Positions 25,522 to 34,404 of a stretch of DNA of 64,000 nt are shown here, piece by piece (the first letter of the stretch is position 1; each line of letters starts with the position of its first letter). Source of the DNA: Streptomyces sp. NBC_00820 (GTDB lineage Bacteria > Actinomycetota > Actinomycetes > Streptomycetales > Streptomycetaceae); contig NZ_CP108882.1 of assembly GCF_036347055.1 (NCBI RefSeq), forward strand, positions 7,242,001-7,306,000. The letters run 5' to 3'. The position numbers and the translations under genes were made by a program. The notes beneath the pieces were generated by a model. That model searched no databases. It was not told the origin of the DNA and saw nothing but the letters and a program-made list of their open reading frames with translations.

Positions 25522-26055
25522 TCAGGCCTGGAACTCGGTGAGATCGATGGCGTGAACCTGCAGCGCGGTGCCGTACTCCGGGTGTACGGTCTCGCGCTCC
25601 GGCACCATGCCGAGCTTGCTGATGACGTTCTCGGAGGCGGTGTCCCCGAGCCGGCTGATGCTGATGACGCGGTCGAGGCCGCGGTCCTGGAGCGCGAACT
25701 CCAGTGTGGCCTGGGCGGCTTCGGACGCGTATCCCTGACCCCAGAACTGTGTGCCGAACCGCCAGCTGATCGCCACGTCGGGCATGACCTCCGGCAGGAA
25801 CTCGGGCATGTACAGGCCCGTGAAGCCGGCCAGTTCACCCGAGGCCAGCAGCTCGACGGCGAAGAGCCCGAAGCCCTCCTCGTCCCACTCCTCCTCCCAC
25901 CGCTCGATGTCCTCGGCCGTCTGGTCCAGGTCGCGCACCGAGCCGTCGTCGATCCAGTGCATGACCCGCGGGTCCGCGTTGATGTCCGCCATCGGCGCGA
26001 GGTCGTCGTCGCGCCAGCGACGGAGGAGGAGACGGGGGGTACGGATCTCGGTCAT
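25522..26055 (-). CDS. GNAT acetyltransferase, RimJ/RimL type
   Basis: A 177-residue GNAT enzyme transferring acetyl from acetyl-CoA to an amine. It has the RimJ/L-type opening MTEIRTPRLLLRRWRDDDL, the beta-strand pair FAVELLASGELAGFTGLY, the acetyl-CoA loop as RFGTQFWGQGYASEAAQATLEFAL (Q/R-x-x-G-x-A variant GQGYAS) and a SENVISKLGM helix. ATG 26055 has GGATGGG upstream; ATG 26064 is close by. Confidence 0.87.
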   Translation of the reverse strand: MTEIRTPRLLLRRWRDDDLAPMADINADPRVMHWIDDGSVRDLDQTAEDIERWEEEWDEEGFGLFAVELLASGELAGFTGLYMPEFLPEVMPDVAISWRFGTQFWGQGYASEAAQATLEFALQDRGLDRVISISRLGDTASENVISKLGMVPERETVHPEYGTALQVHAIDLTEFQA

Positions 26056-26147
26056 GACACCCATCCTGCCGCTGACAGGCGCTTTATCGGTAATCGGCGC
26101 CCGTCTCGCCGCGCGGCGGACAGGGTCGCCGCGCGGCGGAGCACGTC

Positions 26148-26181
26148 CCGGGGGACCGGCGCGCGGGGCCCGGTCCCCCGG
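26148..26181 (-). terminator. 12-bp hairpin after the GH6 cellulase gene
   Basis: 26148-26159 pairs perfectly with 26170-26181 around a 10-base loop, 19 bases beyond the cellulase stop. Next to it, TCGCCGCGCGGCGGA is duplicated at 26106-26120 and 26126-26140. Confidence 0.7.
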
Positions 26182-26199
26182 TTTCGCGTTGCCCGCGGT

Positions 26200-28338
26200 C
26201 TACGGCTCGGTGCCCCAGACGAGGGTGCCGTTGACGTAGACGGTCACCTTGGGGGCGTCGGCGTAGGAGGTGCCGGTGCCGCGGCTGTAGTCGTCGGCCT
26301 CGCTGAAGCCGGACCAGTCCGACTTGGCCAGGCGCAGCTGGAGGTCACCGGTGCTCGCGCCGGCGCCCAGCGAGCCGGAGGCGAAGGTGACGTCGAGCGT
26401 GTGGTCGGCACCGGTGCGGGCGCTCGGCAGCGTCGTGACCGAAGTCCTCACGGCGGAGCAGCCGATCTGCGCGTAGTCGCACCACGTCTGGTATCCGGCG
26501 GACGCCGATTCACCGGTGAACCAGTAGCGGACGGTCACCTTGGTCAGGTCGACGGCGCCGGACCCCGAGTTGACGAGCTGGAGACCGGGCTTGATCTGGT
26601 TGTCGGTGGGGGAGGAGTCGTTGTTCTTGTACTGGGCCTTGAGGCCGTTGCCCCCTCCGCCCCCGCCTCCGCCGGAGGTCTTGGTGGTGGCGGAGACGGC
26701 CGTGGAGGCCGCCGATACGTTGCCGGCCGCGTCCTTGGCCTTGACGGTGTACGTGTAGGTGGTCGCCGCGGACAGGCCCGTGTCGGTGTACGAGGTACCC
26801 GTCGCGCTGCCGACCTTGGTGCCGCCGCGGTAGACGTCGTAGCCGGTCACACCGGTGTTGTCGGTGGCCGCGGTCCAGGTGAGGGAGACGCTGTCGGCCG
26901 TCGTCGCCGAGACGGTCAGGCCGGTGGGGGCGGTCGGGGCCTGGGTGTCGCCGCCTCCGCCGCCCGAACCGCTCAGGGGCGGGTAGGCGTTGGCGAGCAG
27001 CTGGCGGAACTGGGCCGAGAACCAGTGCCCCGCCAGAGGCGAGTTGGACAGGGCACCCGTCGGGTTGTTGCCGTTGCGCGCGTTGCCGGTGTACGTCGGG
27101 TCGCACATCCGGTCGAAGCCCTTGCCCTCGTCGTTGTCGACGGCCTGGCTGGCTCCGTCCGACTCGCCCGGCGGCTTGGCCCACACATAGGCGTCGATGC
27201 CGGTGTCGGGCGCGGTGGCGGGACGTTCACCGAGGCCGGCCCCGCTCTGGTTGCACCAGTTGCCGGCGTGGATGCGCCGGTCCACACGGCCGCCGTCGAC
27301 GTAGGCGTCCACGCCGGTCGTCGGGCCGGGACCGGCCGGCCGGGCGGAGCCTCCCCAGCCGTTGCGGGAGGTGTCGATCAGCATGCCGGTGCCGCTGTCG
27401 AAACCCTGGGAGACGAGGGCGGAGCGCAGACCCTGCGCGTACGTCGTCTCGTCGTCGTACTGGTTCCAGTCGATCCACTTGGACTGGCGTACGGTCGTGC
27501 CGTTCACCGTGTCGGTGATCTTGACGTAGGGCTCGCGGGTGGGCGAGTAGTTGGCCGTGTTGACGATGAACCCCGTCACGTCGTTGACGGTTGCGCCACT
27601 GGTCGTCGCGGCCTTCTTGAACTCCTGGGCGGCCGGCACCAGGTTGCTGTCCCAGCCGAGCCAGCCGTGGTGGCCGGCGTCGATGTAGTTGTAGGCGTTG
27701 GACAGCGCGCCGAGCTTGTGCAGGGCGTAGCCGACGCCCTTCTCGTAGTTGCCGTTGGACTTCATGGTGGCGCACTGGGTCGTGGATCCCGCCGTGCCGC
27801 CGGCGTTGGTGACCAGGTTGGGGAGCGAGTCGGGCTCGATGAGGTTGACGATGCGCAGGCTCGCGTAGGCGGGGTCGGCGAGGATGGCGGCGATCGGGTC
27901 GATGTAGTCGGTCTCGTAGCGGCCCAGATCGTCGGGGCCCAGCTCGCCGTTGGAGGCGAGGGCCGCGCAGTCGCGCCCGGGCAGGTCGTAGATGACCAGC
28001 TGGACGAGGTTGGCGCCCTGGGCCTTGGCCGCGTCGAGGTGTGCCTTGAGCCCGCGCGCGTCGGAGGTGCCGGCGATCGCGGCGATGCGGTCGAGCCACA
28101 CGAAGGTCGGCTGGTCGGCAACGGCCGAACCGCCCGGCTCCGCCGCGGCCCTGGCCGACCAGTCGGGGTTCACGTAGGGCTTGGCGCCTGCGTAGGGGTT
28201 GTCGAGCTTGGCGGCGGCCGACGCGGACTGCGGCAGCGTGGCCAGGGACAGCGCGCCGATCAGGGCGCCGGCGGCCAGCACGGCGGTCCGCCTCGGAGGG
28301 CGGCGGCGCGGGGCGGGATCGGGTCTGCGGGAAGGCAT
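26200..28338 (-). CDS. Secreted GH6 cellulase with FnIII and CBM3 domains
   Basis: A 712-residue exported cellulase or cellobiohydrolase. A twin-Arg-like N-terminus (RRRPPRRTAVLAAGALIGALSL...ASA) forms the signal peptide to about residue 41. The GH6 catalytic domain spans about 45-445, with LVIYDLPGRDCAALASNGE (catalytic acid region), YIDAGHHGWLGW, DTSRNGWGG and WCNQSGAGLGERP. A Gly-rich linker leads to an FnIII module (about 460-540) and then a CBM3-type cellulose-binding module (about 560-712: LKAQYKNND, NQIKPGLQLVNSG, VTVRYWFT). ATG 28338 follows AGGAG. A CebR-type box lies about 270 bases upstream, indicating cello-oligosaccharide induction. Confidence 0.93.
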   Translation of the reverse strand: MPSRRPDPAPRRRPPRRTAVLAAGALIGALSLATLPQSASAAAKLDNPYAGAKPYVNPDWSARAAAEPGGSAVADQPTFVWLDRIAAIAGTSDARGLKAHLDAAKAQGANLVQLVIYDLPGRDCAALASNGELGPDDLGRYETDYIDPIAAILADPAYASLRIVNLIEPDSLPNLVTNAGGTAGSTTQCATMKSNGNYEKGVGYALHKLGALSNAYNYIDAGHHGWLGWDSNLVPAAQEFKKAATTSGATVNDVTGFIVNTANYSPTREPYVKITDTVNGTTVRQSKWIDWNQYDDETTYAQGLRSALVSQGFDSGTGMLIDTSRNGWGGSARPAGPGPTTGVDAYVDGGRVDRRIHAGNWCNQSGAGLGERPATAPDTGIDAYVWAKPPGESDGASQAVDNDEGKGFDRMCDPTYTGNARNGNNPTGALSNSPLAGHWFSAQFRQLLANAYPPLSGSGGGGGDTQAPTAPTGLTVSATTADSVSLTWTAATDNTGVTGYDVYRGGTKVGSATGTSYTDTGLSAATTYTYTVKAKDAAGNVSAASTAVSATTKTSGGGGGGGGNGLKAQYKNNDSSPTDNQIKPGLQLVNSGSGAVDLTKVTVRYWFTGESASAGYQTWCDYAQIGCSAVRTSVTTLPSARTGADHTLDVTFASGSLGAGASTGDLQLRLAKSDWSGFSEADDYSRGTGTSYADAPKVTVYVNGTLVWGTEP

Positions 28339-28608
28339 GGGGCGTCTCCTGGAAGTGACGGCGGGCGGGTGCGGATCGATGCGGATCGTGAGCACCTGGT
28401 CTTGCCCGGCGGGCCGGGATTCCGGCCCGCCGGGGACGAGCTGCGACCGTGCGTGAGAGACGTTCGACTGCGAAGGCCGTACGTGTGGGCCGGTGACGCG
28501 GCCGGGCAGGAGAGCGCCCGGCACCCGGGTACGGCCCGGAGATCGTCGTAGCGTCGCACCGACGGTGCCTGGCCGCGAACGTGAGCGGAGGACAGGGCAC
28601 CTGTTTCA

Positions 28609-28622
28609 TGGGAGCGCTCCCA
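28609..28622. promoter_or_regulatory. CebR-type operator upstream of the GH6 cellulase
   Basis: TGGGAGCGCTCCCA is the perfect 14-bp palindrome known as the binding site of CebR/CelR, the LacI-family cellobiose/cellotriose-sensing repressor of actinomycete cellulase genes. It lies about 270 bases before the cellulase start. No cebR gene is in the window. Confidence 0.88.
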
Positions 28623-28787
28623 AGGTGACGTGACCGCACGGGGCGTGTCAACACTCGTGTCAGCAGTGGCACTTCAGGAGGTGCGGCATCCCGGCCCGGC
28701 GCTTCCCGCGGGCCGCGGGACTTGCCGAGGTCAGGGCCATGATGCCGCCCCGGATGCCATCCGGACACCGCGCCGCCGCCGTATCGG

Positions 28788-28847
28788 CGTCACGCCGTCA
28801 CGCCATTACCCGTCACGCCGTACCCGTCACGCCGTCACGCCGTCACC
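28788..28847. repeat. CGTCACGC short tandem repeats
   Basis: The 8-base core CGTCACGC recurs about six times in 60 bases, separated by CATTACC, CGTACC or nothing. It lies between the two CebR boxes in a region with no recognised gene. Confidence 0.65.
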
Positions 28848-29067
28848 AAGGCGTCGGCTCCATCGAACCTTTCCCGTCAACTTCGCCCCTGCGGCCGGAC
28901 CGTGACCGTAAGGGATTGACGTGTGCACGCATAGTGGCTTCCATGGGCGCAGTCCGGCTCTGACACGTCGGGCCCGCCCGGAGCGGGACACTCGGGGCCG
29001 GCCCGCGGGAGCGGTCACGCCGGACGACCACCGCGGAATCGACCCACGCGTACCGTGCATCCGCTCA

Positions 29068-29081
29068 TGGGAGCGCTCCCA
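29068..29081. promoter_or_regulatory. Second CebR-type operator, without an intact target gene
   Basis: An identical TGGGAGCGCTCCCA lies 33 bases before an ATG with ribosome site (29114), but that ORF ends after 32 codons. The location suggests the promoter of a lost cellulolytic gene. Confidence 0.82.
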
Positions 29082-29113
29082 TGCCGGGCGCGGTGCCGAG
29101 AAAGGACCTAGCC

Positions 29114-29212
29114 ATGCGCCACCCGCCCGTACGCCGCCCCGGACACGCCCTGGTCCGGCGCCGGCCACTGGCACCTGTGCACGGGTGCCCCGAGCGGGTG
29201 GGCGGTGGGTGA
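29114..29212 (+). pseudogene. Truncated 32-codon stump of a CebR-controlled gene
   Basis: ATG 29114 follows AAAGGA and begins an Arg-rich peptide (MRHPPVRRPGHALVRRRPL) that looks like the first part of a twin-Arg or Sec signal peptide without its hydrophobic core, then stops at 29212. With the CebR box 33 bases upstream, it is best read as the 5' end of a secreted carbohydrase gene whose body was deleted. It could be a chance ORF. Confidence 0.4.
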
Positions 29213-29221
29213 TCGGCTCGG

Positions 29222-29713
29222 TCAGTAGAGGCCGACGCTGTCCGGGTCGTACGTACTGTTCACGATGTCGTCGAGGAACGCGGAGAACCTCTTGGCCAGG
29301 ACCAGGCCGACGCCGGATTCGTAGCGGAAGAGGCCGGGACGGAGGCTCTCGTCGAGACTGCTGTCGACGAAGAGGGCGTACGAGAAACGGTCGGGCGTGC
29401 GGCGAGAGCGGTCGGCCACCTGCCGGCGGACCCGGTGCGGCACCGCGGCGACGGGTGTCGCCGAGTCGCGCGTGAGGATCTCGATGGCGCACCCGAAGTT
29501 GACGATGAACCAGCCGGGTTCGGGGTCGATGGGCTGCCACCCGCCGTTCCGCCGCACCTCCAGCCCCGGTTCGAGTGAGCGCAGCACGGTGATCCAGCCG
29601 GATCTTTGTGTCTTCGCCGCACACACGAAGAGCCGATCAGCGATTCTCGGAACAGCGACTCGCCCGTATCGGAGCATGACGGAAAAGCCGCACTCCTGGT
29701 ACGGCGAAAACAC
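29222..29713 (-). pseudogene. Fragment of a 2-oxoglutarate/Fe(II) oxygenase (isopenicillin N synthase type)
   Basis: This 163-codon ORF matches only the C-terminal half of the family: SGWITVLRSLEPGLEVRRNGGWQPIDPEPGWFIVNFGCAIEILT, then the distal ligand in AVPHRV, then DRFSYALFVDSSLDESL. The proximal HxD motif expected just before GWITVL is absent (AAKTQRS instead), and the first half is missing, so it cannot bind iron normally. It begins 15 bases after the end of the MFS remnant and seems to be the last gene of the same decayed operon. Confidence 0.7.
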
Positions 29714-29727
29714 CCGGCCGAACTGGC

Positions 29728-30247
29728 TCAGTTGCCGCTACGGATGCTCGATCGCGTGTCGCCTCTTCTCCATGCGCGTAACCCGACAGCCAGTGCCGAT
29801 CCGGAAACCAGGCACCCGGCCGCGGTTGTCAGCAGAACCGCCGTGGCGGTCGATCTCGCGGTGCCGGCATCGGTGCCGGCGACCTCTCCGGCGAACGCCA
29901 CGCCCAGGCCGGCGGCCACCGTGATGATCGAGCATGGGCAGCGACACCGAGACGGCGCACAGCAAGGACGCGATGCCGAAGGTGACCAGCCCGAGAAACA
30001 GCACGCGACGTCTGCCGAACAGGTCGGCGAACCGGCCCGCGCCCAGCATGAGCGTCCCCGAGGAGAACAGGTAGGCGCTCACGATCCAGCCCAGGGACGG
30101 CCCCTGCGCGTCGAGGTCCTGACCGATACGGGGGAGTGCCAGGTTCAGGGCGAACCCCTCGAACAGCACGCAGAAGACGCCCAGGGTGACAGCGAAGAGT
30201 GCCATGCGCTCACTGCCGAGACCGACGGCGGGCTTGTCCGTCACCAT
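29728..30247 (-). pseudogene. MFS transporter remnant with internal deletion and frameshift
   Basis: The first ~105 codons from ATG 30247 encode a convincing major-facilitator N-terminus: LFAVTLGVFCVLFEGFALNLALPRIGQDL, WIVSAYLFSSGTLMLGAGRFADLFGRRRVLF and a third helix. Near 29930 the reading breaks off. The last ~50 codons continue in another frame and encode a final membrane helix (ATAVLLTTAAGCLVSGSALAVGL). About 300 residues of an intact transporter are gone. The start overlaps the end of the GT9 gene by 38 bases, so it was translationally coupled. Confidence 0.75.
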
Positions 30248-31487
30248 GCGTGCCTCCTCGTGTGGGCGGTCTTTGTCGCTGCTCCCCGTCTTTCCGGTCC
30301 ATGACTTCCGCGGCGAAGCCGGCCACGTCTTTCGGTGAGAGGCTCGCCAGATCCGCCCGCGCGCCCCACAGCGTGGGATCGATCTCCGCCGCGAACGAGG
30401 TGGCGCAGACGTCCACATCGGCCAGCGCGACCTGCTGGGCGAAGGCCGTGCTGATCGTGTGGTGCCGGGGTGATCCGGTCACCCACTTCAGCGGACTGAA
30501 GACGTTGTGCAGACCGATGACCTGCGGCCCCGAGCCGTCTGCTCGAACAGTGAGCGCCGCCAGGTGAGTGAGGCCGGTGTCGTTTCCGATGACGAGCCCC
30601 GCACCGCCGAAGAGGTCGACGCAGTCCGCGGCGTCGACCCCCAACGCCACCTCGACCGGAAGGGCCGCCGGAAGGTCCGCGGCCGCACGCCGGTCATTGG
30701 TGAGCAGGGTGAGGCGCAGGTCCGTGCCCGTCCGCTCCCTCAGCTCGCGGGCGACTCGGAAGAAGTTGCCCACGCCGTAGTCCTTGATGTCCGGTTTGCT
30801 GCTCGTGGCCACCAGCACGACGTGGCGGTCGTCGCCGTATCGGGACCGTGAGCGGTACCGCGGTGCGACGTCGCCGTCGCGGGGAAGGCGGACGCCCAGG
30901 TCCTGCTCCAGTTGGAGATAGTGCCGCATGGGCACATCGGCGTGAACGCGGACGCCCTCCTCGGTCTGGTCGAGCCACGCCGGCAGTGTGACCATCCGCC
31001 GGTCCGGCCTCTCGGCGACGTCACGCCACCGGGGAGGCACGACAGGACGAGCCTCCAGCGGCACGGGATGGGCCCCCGCGGTGGAGACGCCGGTCCCGGT
31101 GTGGTCGCCCGGGACGATCTCGAACTCCATCTCGCTTCGTTCCATGAGCCGCCCGTACGGACCGCGGTAGCGCACCGGCCCCGGTGCGGCACCGCCGCTT
31201 TCACAGGCCTCCAGCAGGGCGCGGACCACGGTCATCGACAGCAGGAAGTCACCCAGGAGAACCCGTTCCTCGGGGTGGAACGACGGCTGCCTGATGCGAC
31301 TCAGGAACTCGACCGTCCAGCCCTCGGTGAGCACGCGCTCCAGCAGAGCGGTGGGACCGGCGGGCCCTTCCCCGGCCGAGCGGCGGTAGGGCAGCCGACG
31401 TCCCAGCGGCAGTACGTGCGCAGGAAGGTTCCGGGACCCCCCGCGCCGGCGGAACGGGCCGGCGGCCGACCGCTCCTCACTCTCCAT
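30210..31487 (-). CDS. GT9-like glycosyltransferase (heptosyltransferase superfamily)
   Basis: A 425-residue protein whose C-terminal half has the GT9 pattern: VLVATSSKPDIKDYGVGNFFRVARELRER, TLLTNDRR, a CVDLFGGAGLVIGNDTGLTHLAAL donor-site motif and VIGLHNVFSPLKW. The N-terminal half is unlike standard heptosyltransferases. It starts at ATG 31487 with GGGAGGG upstream and overlaps the DUF4254 gene by 11 bases. Streptomyces has no LPS heptose, so the acceptor is likely a natural product, carbohydrate or protein. Confidence 0.72.
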   Translation of the reverse strand: MESEERSAAGPFRRRGGSRNLPAHVLPLGRRLPYRRSAGEGPAGPTALLERVLTEGWTVEFLSRIRQPSFHPEERVLLGDFLLSMTVVRALLEACESGGAAPGPVRYRGPYGRLMERSEMEFEIVPGDHTGTGVSTAGAHPVPLEARPVVPPRWRDVAERPDRRMVTLPAWLDQTEEGVRVHADVPMRHYLQLEQDLGVRLPRDGDVAPRYRSRSRYGDDRHVVLVATSSKPDIKDYGVGNFFRVARELRERTGTDLRLTLLTNDRRAAADLPAALPVEVALGVDAADCVDLFGGAGLVIGNDTGLTHLAALTVRADGSGPQVIGLHNVFSPLKWVTGSPRHHTISTAFAQQVALADVDVCATSFAAEIDPTLWGARADLASLSPKDVAGFAAEVMDRKDGEQRQRPPTRGGTHGDGQARRRSRQ

Positions 31488-32037
31488 GACGGCCCTCCCC
31501 GTACGACTTGAGGGTCAGCCAGCGTGGGATGCGCCGGAGCCCGCCCTCCACCTCGCCCACGAGCACGTCGTACGCGTCCGCGAGCTGGCGCAGCTGGTGT
31601 CCCGCGAGCTGGGCGCGTCGCTCGCAGTCGTCCAGCCGGGAGATCTGATCGGCGCGGACCCAGGCGATGCAGATCCGGTCGATGACGGATCCGAGCGTCT
31701 CCGTGTGGAGCACGCCCACCGGTTCCCGTGGAAGGCGCGGGGCGAGCTGGGCGTCGAGCTCGTCGATCAAGCGGGCGCGTGCGGTGTTCAGCCGGTCGAT
31801 GCGGCGCTTGACAGCCGCCAGCACGTGATCGTCGCCGACCGCGGTCCTGGACAGGTCCTCGGCTTGCCACTGCTCGGCGTGCTGTCGGCGCAGGCGGTCC
31901 GCGACGGTCAGCACGGGGTCGTTGTCCGGGCCGCTGTCCGGGCCGCTGTGCGGGTCGGACCCGGACGAGGCGAACCGATCCATGAAACGCGACGACAGCG
32001 GGATACCGATGTCGGTCTTGACGCCCTTCTCGGGCAT
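31477..32037 (-). CDS. DUF4254 family protein
   Basis: A 186-residue, mostly helical protein. The core EQWQAEDLSRTAVGDDHVLAAVKRRIDRLNTARARLIDELDAQL (residues 55-98) matches the DUF4254 pattern of W-x-x-E-D and KR-x-IDRLN-x-x-R. DUF4254 genes are found beside GT9-type transferases in other genomes, as here. ATG 32037 follows AAGGAGG. The coupled layout DUF4254-GT9-MFS points to one small biosynthetic or modification operon; the biochemical role of DUF4254 is unknown. Confidence 0.72.
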   Translation of the reverse strand: MPEKGVKTDIGIPLSSRFMDRFASSGSDPHSGPDSGPDNDPVLTVADRLRRQHAEQWQAEDLSRTAVGDDHVLAAVKRRIDRLNTARARLIDELDAQLAPRLPREPVGVLHTETLGSVIDRICIAWVRADQISRLDDCERRAQLAGHQLRQLADAYDVLVGEVEGGLRRIPRWLTLKSYGEGRHGE

Positions 32038-32440
32038 GAGGTCCTCCTTCGGGTGAGCGCGAGGGCACCTGCGGGGGAGGGGGGAACTGGTGAAAGACCG
32101 AAGATCGCGAGAGGAACGATCCCGCCGGAGTGACGGCGCCTGAACGGCTGCCGGAGAATCGGTGGACTGTGTCCGACCGAGGCGAACGGGCCACTGGAGC
32201 GGCTGTCGTCCCGCGATGCGCGCCGAGCGCGCCCGGGGAGCTCCAGGACTCGGCACGATGCTGGAGGCGAAGGCCCGCGGTGTCGACCGGTCGGTGCCCG
32301 CCAGTCACGACCTGGACGTGGTCCACCATGACGGACGGACCCCGGCTCACGTCCATGAGGCGAAGCCGTGCCCCTGACGGGCGCGGACGAGAAGGGCCCG
32401 GTCTTCCGCTGCCGCGGTCGGGTCGCCTGGCCGCCTGCGG
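32038..32440. other. Gene-free 403-bp gap with promoter of the DUF4254 operon
   Basis: No ORF with family signs is present. A G-rich stretch (32069-32090) and AAAGACCGAAGATCG-like AT-richer sequence suggest promoter and 5' UTR of the minus-strand operon. Confidence 0.4.
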
Positions 32441-33007
32441 TCAGCGCACTGACGGGCGCTCGTGAACGGCCCAGTGTTCGTCGGCGGTGAGGCCCATCAG
32501 CACGACGTCGTGGTAGCCGCCCGCGAAGAACTCGTGCTGTCGCAGTCGTCCTTCTTCGACGAAGCCGAGCTTGCGATAGAGGGCGAGCGAGGCGTCGTTG
32601 AACGCGTGGATCTCGACCTCGCACTTGTTGTACCGCTGTTCGGCGAACATATAGGTGAGGATCAGCGCGGTCGCTTCCGTGGCGTAGCCGTTGCCGCGAC
32701 GGTCGCGGGCGATGACTGTCCCTGTCCTGAACCGTCCTGCGCGGGGGTCGGTCTCCCCGACCGTCACGGATCCGGCGAAGGCCTGATCGGCCACTGTCTC
32801 GATGACCAGCCGGAAGGCTTCGCCTCCTGGCGCGCGTCCGGCACGGTCGGCGGTCCAGGACCGGAAACCCTCCGCCGAGCGCGGTGGCTCGACGAGATCG
32901 GCGTTGCGCACGTCGACGGTGTGCTGGGCAAGCGCGCGGAAGCCTTCCCAGTCGTCCGGTTCGACGCCCCGCAGGCGCACCTTCCCGCCCACCCACATGT
33001 CGTTCAT
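32441..33007 (-). CDS. GNAT acetyltransferase
   Basis: A 188-residue GNAT enzyme of the RimJ/L type. It opens KVRLRGVEPDDWEGFRALA, shows the acetyl-CoA binding loop RDRRGNGYATEATALILTYMF (R-x-x-G-x-G/A) near 105, and ends with the usual HAFNDASLALYRKLGFVEEGRLRQ. ATG 33007 is used because the conserved part begins there. The substrate is unknown. Confidence 0.88.
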   Translation of the reverse strand: MNDMWVGGKVRLRGVEPDDWEGFRALAQHTVDVRNADLVEPPRSAEGFRSWTADRAGRAPGGEAFRLVIETVADQAFAGSVTVGETDPRAGRFRTGTVIARDRRGNGYATEATALILTYMFAEQRYNKCEVEIHAFNDASLALYRKLGFVEEGRLRQHEFFAGGYHDVVLMGLTADEHWAVHERPSVR

Positions 33008-33250
33008 GACGCCCCCGATGCCTCCGTCGATGTGCCGGCCCCGGTGGCCGTGCACTACCGATGCGCCACGGCAGAGCCGTGCCCCGGCTCGGATGGTAAA
33101 TGACCTTCGACAGGGGCGACTTGGCAACAGGAAGCGTGTCGGGAAAGTCCGCCGGCCGCGGGCACACCTGCTCGGACGACCCGCGACCCGATGTGCCACA
33201 CTCACTGATCGTCAGGATCTATCGGCCACCATCGCGCGACGGAGTCCGCC

Positions 33251-34027
33251 ATGACGACCGGCACCCCCATCCCCCGGCAGATCGACACCAGCACGGCTCA
33301 CCCGGCGCGTGTCTACGACTGGCTCCTCGGAGGCAAGGACAACTACCCCGTCGACGAGGCGGTCGGAGGGAAGCTTCCCCCCGAGGCCCGTGACGCGGCC
33401 CGGCAGAACCGCGAGTTCATGCACCGCGCGGTCGCCTGGCTAGCCTCCCAGGGCGTCGACCAGTTCCTCGACATCGGTACGGGCATACCCACCGAGCCGA
33501 ACCTCCACCAGATCGTCCAGCGGGTCCTGCCGACGGCCCGGGTCGTCTACACCGACAACGATCCGATCGTGCTGCGGCACGCGGAGGCGCTCCTCGTCGG
33601 CACGACGGACTACGTGGAGGCCGACGTCCGGAGCCCTGCCGGCATCATCGAACGCGCCCGGCAGACACTCGACTTCAGCCGGCCCATCGCCCTGTCCCTG
33701 ATCGCGCTGATGCACTTCATCGGCGACGACCAGGAACCCCACACCCTCGTCCGGGACCTGCTGGCCGTCCTGCCCTCGGGCAGCTACCTCGTGCTCTCCC
33801 ACGCGTCCTCCGACATCTACCCGGAGCTGGCGGAACAGGTCACGGCCGAGTACGCCAAGGGCGGCATCCGGCTGGGCTTCCGGGACCGCGCCGGTGTGCT
33901 GCGTTTCTTCGAGGGCCTGGAACTGGTCGGGCCCGGACTGGTGACCGCTCCGGAGTGGTACGGGGACGCCCCCGCTCCCGCCCCCGAGGGCAGCGGCATC
34001 TACGCGGCCGTCGCGCGCATCCCGTAG
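33251..34027 (+). CDS. SAM-dependent methyltransferase, DUF574 type
   Basis: A 258-residue methyltransferase of the family very abundant in Streptomyces (Methyltransf_19/DUF574). Characteristic features are ARVYDWLLGGKDNYPVDEAVG at 19-39, the SAM motif FLDIGTGIPTEPNLH near 70, and VVYTDNDPIVLRHAEALL near 95. ATG 33251 has GGAG six bases upstream. The natural acceptor is not known for most of this family. Confidence 0.9.
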   Translation: MTTGTPIPRQIDTSTAHPARVYDWLLGGKDNYPVDEAVGGKLPPEARDAARQNREFMHRAVAWLASQGVDQFLDIGTGIPTEPNLHQIVQRVLPTARVVYTDNDPIVLRHAEALLVGTTDYVEADVRSPAGIIERARQTLDFSRPIALSLIALMHFIGDDQEPHTLVRDLLAVLPSGSYLVLSHASSDIYPELAEQVTAEYAKGGIRLGFRDRAGVLRFFEGLELVGPGLVTAPEWYGDAPAPAPEGSGIYAAVARIP

Positions 34028-34323
34028 TCGCGGCGGATTCCGGGGCGACGGCGACAGACGTGCCGTCGCCTCTGCCAGGACAGTGCAACTCCGTTTCCGT
34101 ACGCCGACGGTGCCTGCCATTTTGGTGCCGTGCGCCGAGGGTGTCCGTCATCGCGTGACGGGCGGGGTGGGGCCGGTGCGCCCCACTGTATTGACGTGAG
34201 CACGCCCGGTAGCTACGTTGCGACAGTGCTCCGGTCGGTCTGGTGTCCAGCGGCGGGAGCGGCGAGAAGGTTTCCGAGTTCACTGCAACGCTCACCGGGT
34301 CGAATGACCTCCGGTCACGGTCG

Positions 34324-34335
34324 GACAACGTTGTC
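34324..34335. promoter_or_regulatory. LacI-type palindrome 1 upstream of GH92
   Basis: GACAACGTTGTC is a perfect 12-bp palindrome with the central CG step typical of LacI-family operators. It is 288 bases before the GH92 start. Otherwise 34028-34623 contains no gene. Confidence 0.72.
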
Positions 34336-34392
34336 ACAATAGTGATCTCCGCATGAGCCGTCCCCTGGCTCGCCGGAGAGAACGAGTCGTGG

Positions 34393-34404
34393 GACAACGT
34401 TGTC
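34393..34404. promoter_or_regulatory. LacI-type palindrome 2 upstream of GH92
   Basis: A second identical GACAACGTTGTC lies 69 bases downstream of the first, between it and the GH92 start. The spacing (about 6.5 helical turns) would allow looping or promoter occlusion. Confidence 0.72.

Noticed and set aside
24955..28551. 1198-codon plus-strand frame
   Set aside because: It is the reverse shadow of the GNAT and GH6 genes, with low-complexity Gly/Val/Arg sequence and no domains.
28827..29624. 265-codon minus-strand ORF spanning the second CebR box
   Set aside because: Arg/Gly/Pro-rich composition, no motifs, and it overlaps the better oxygenase fragment in another frame.
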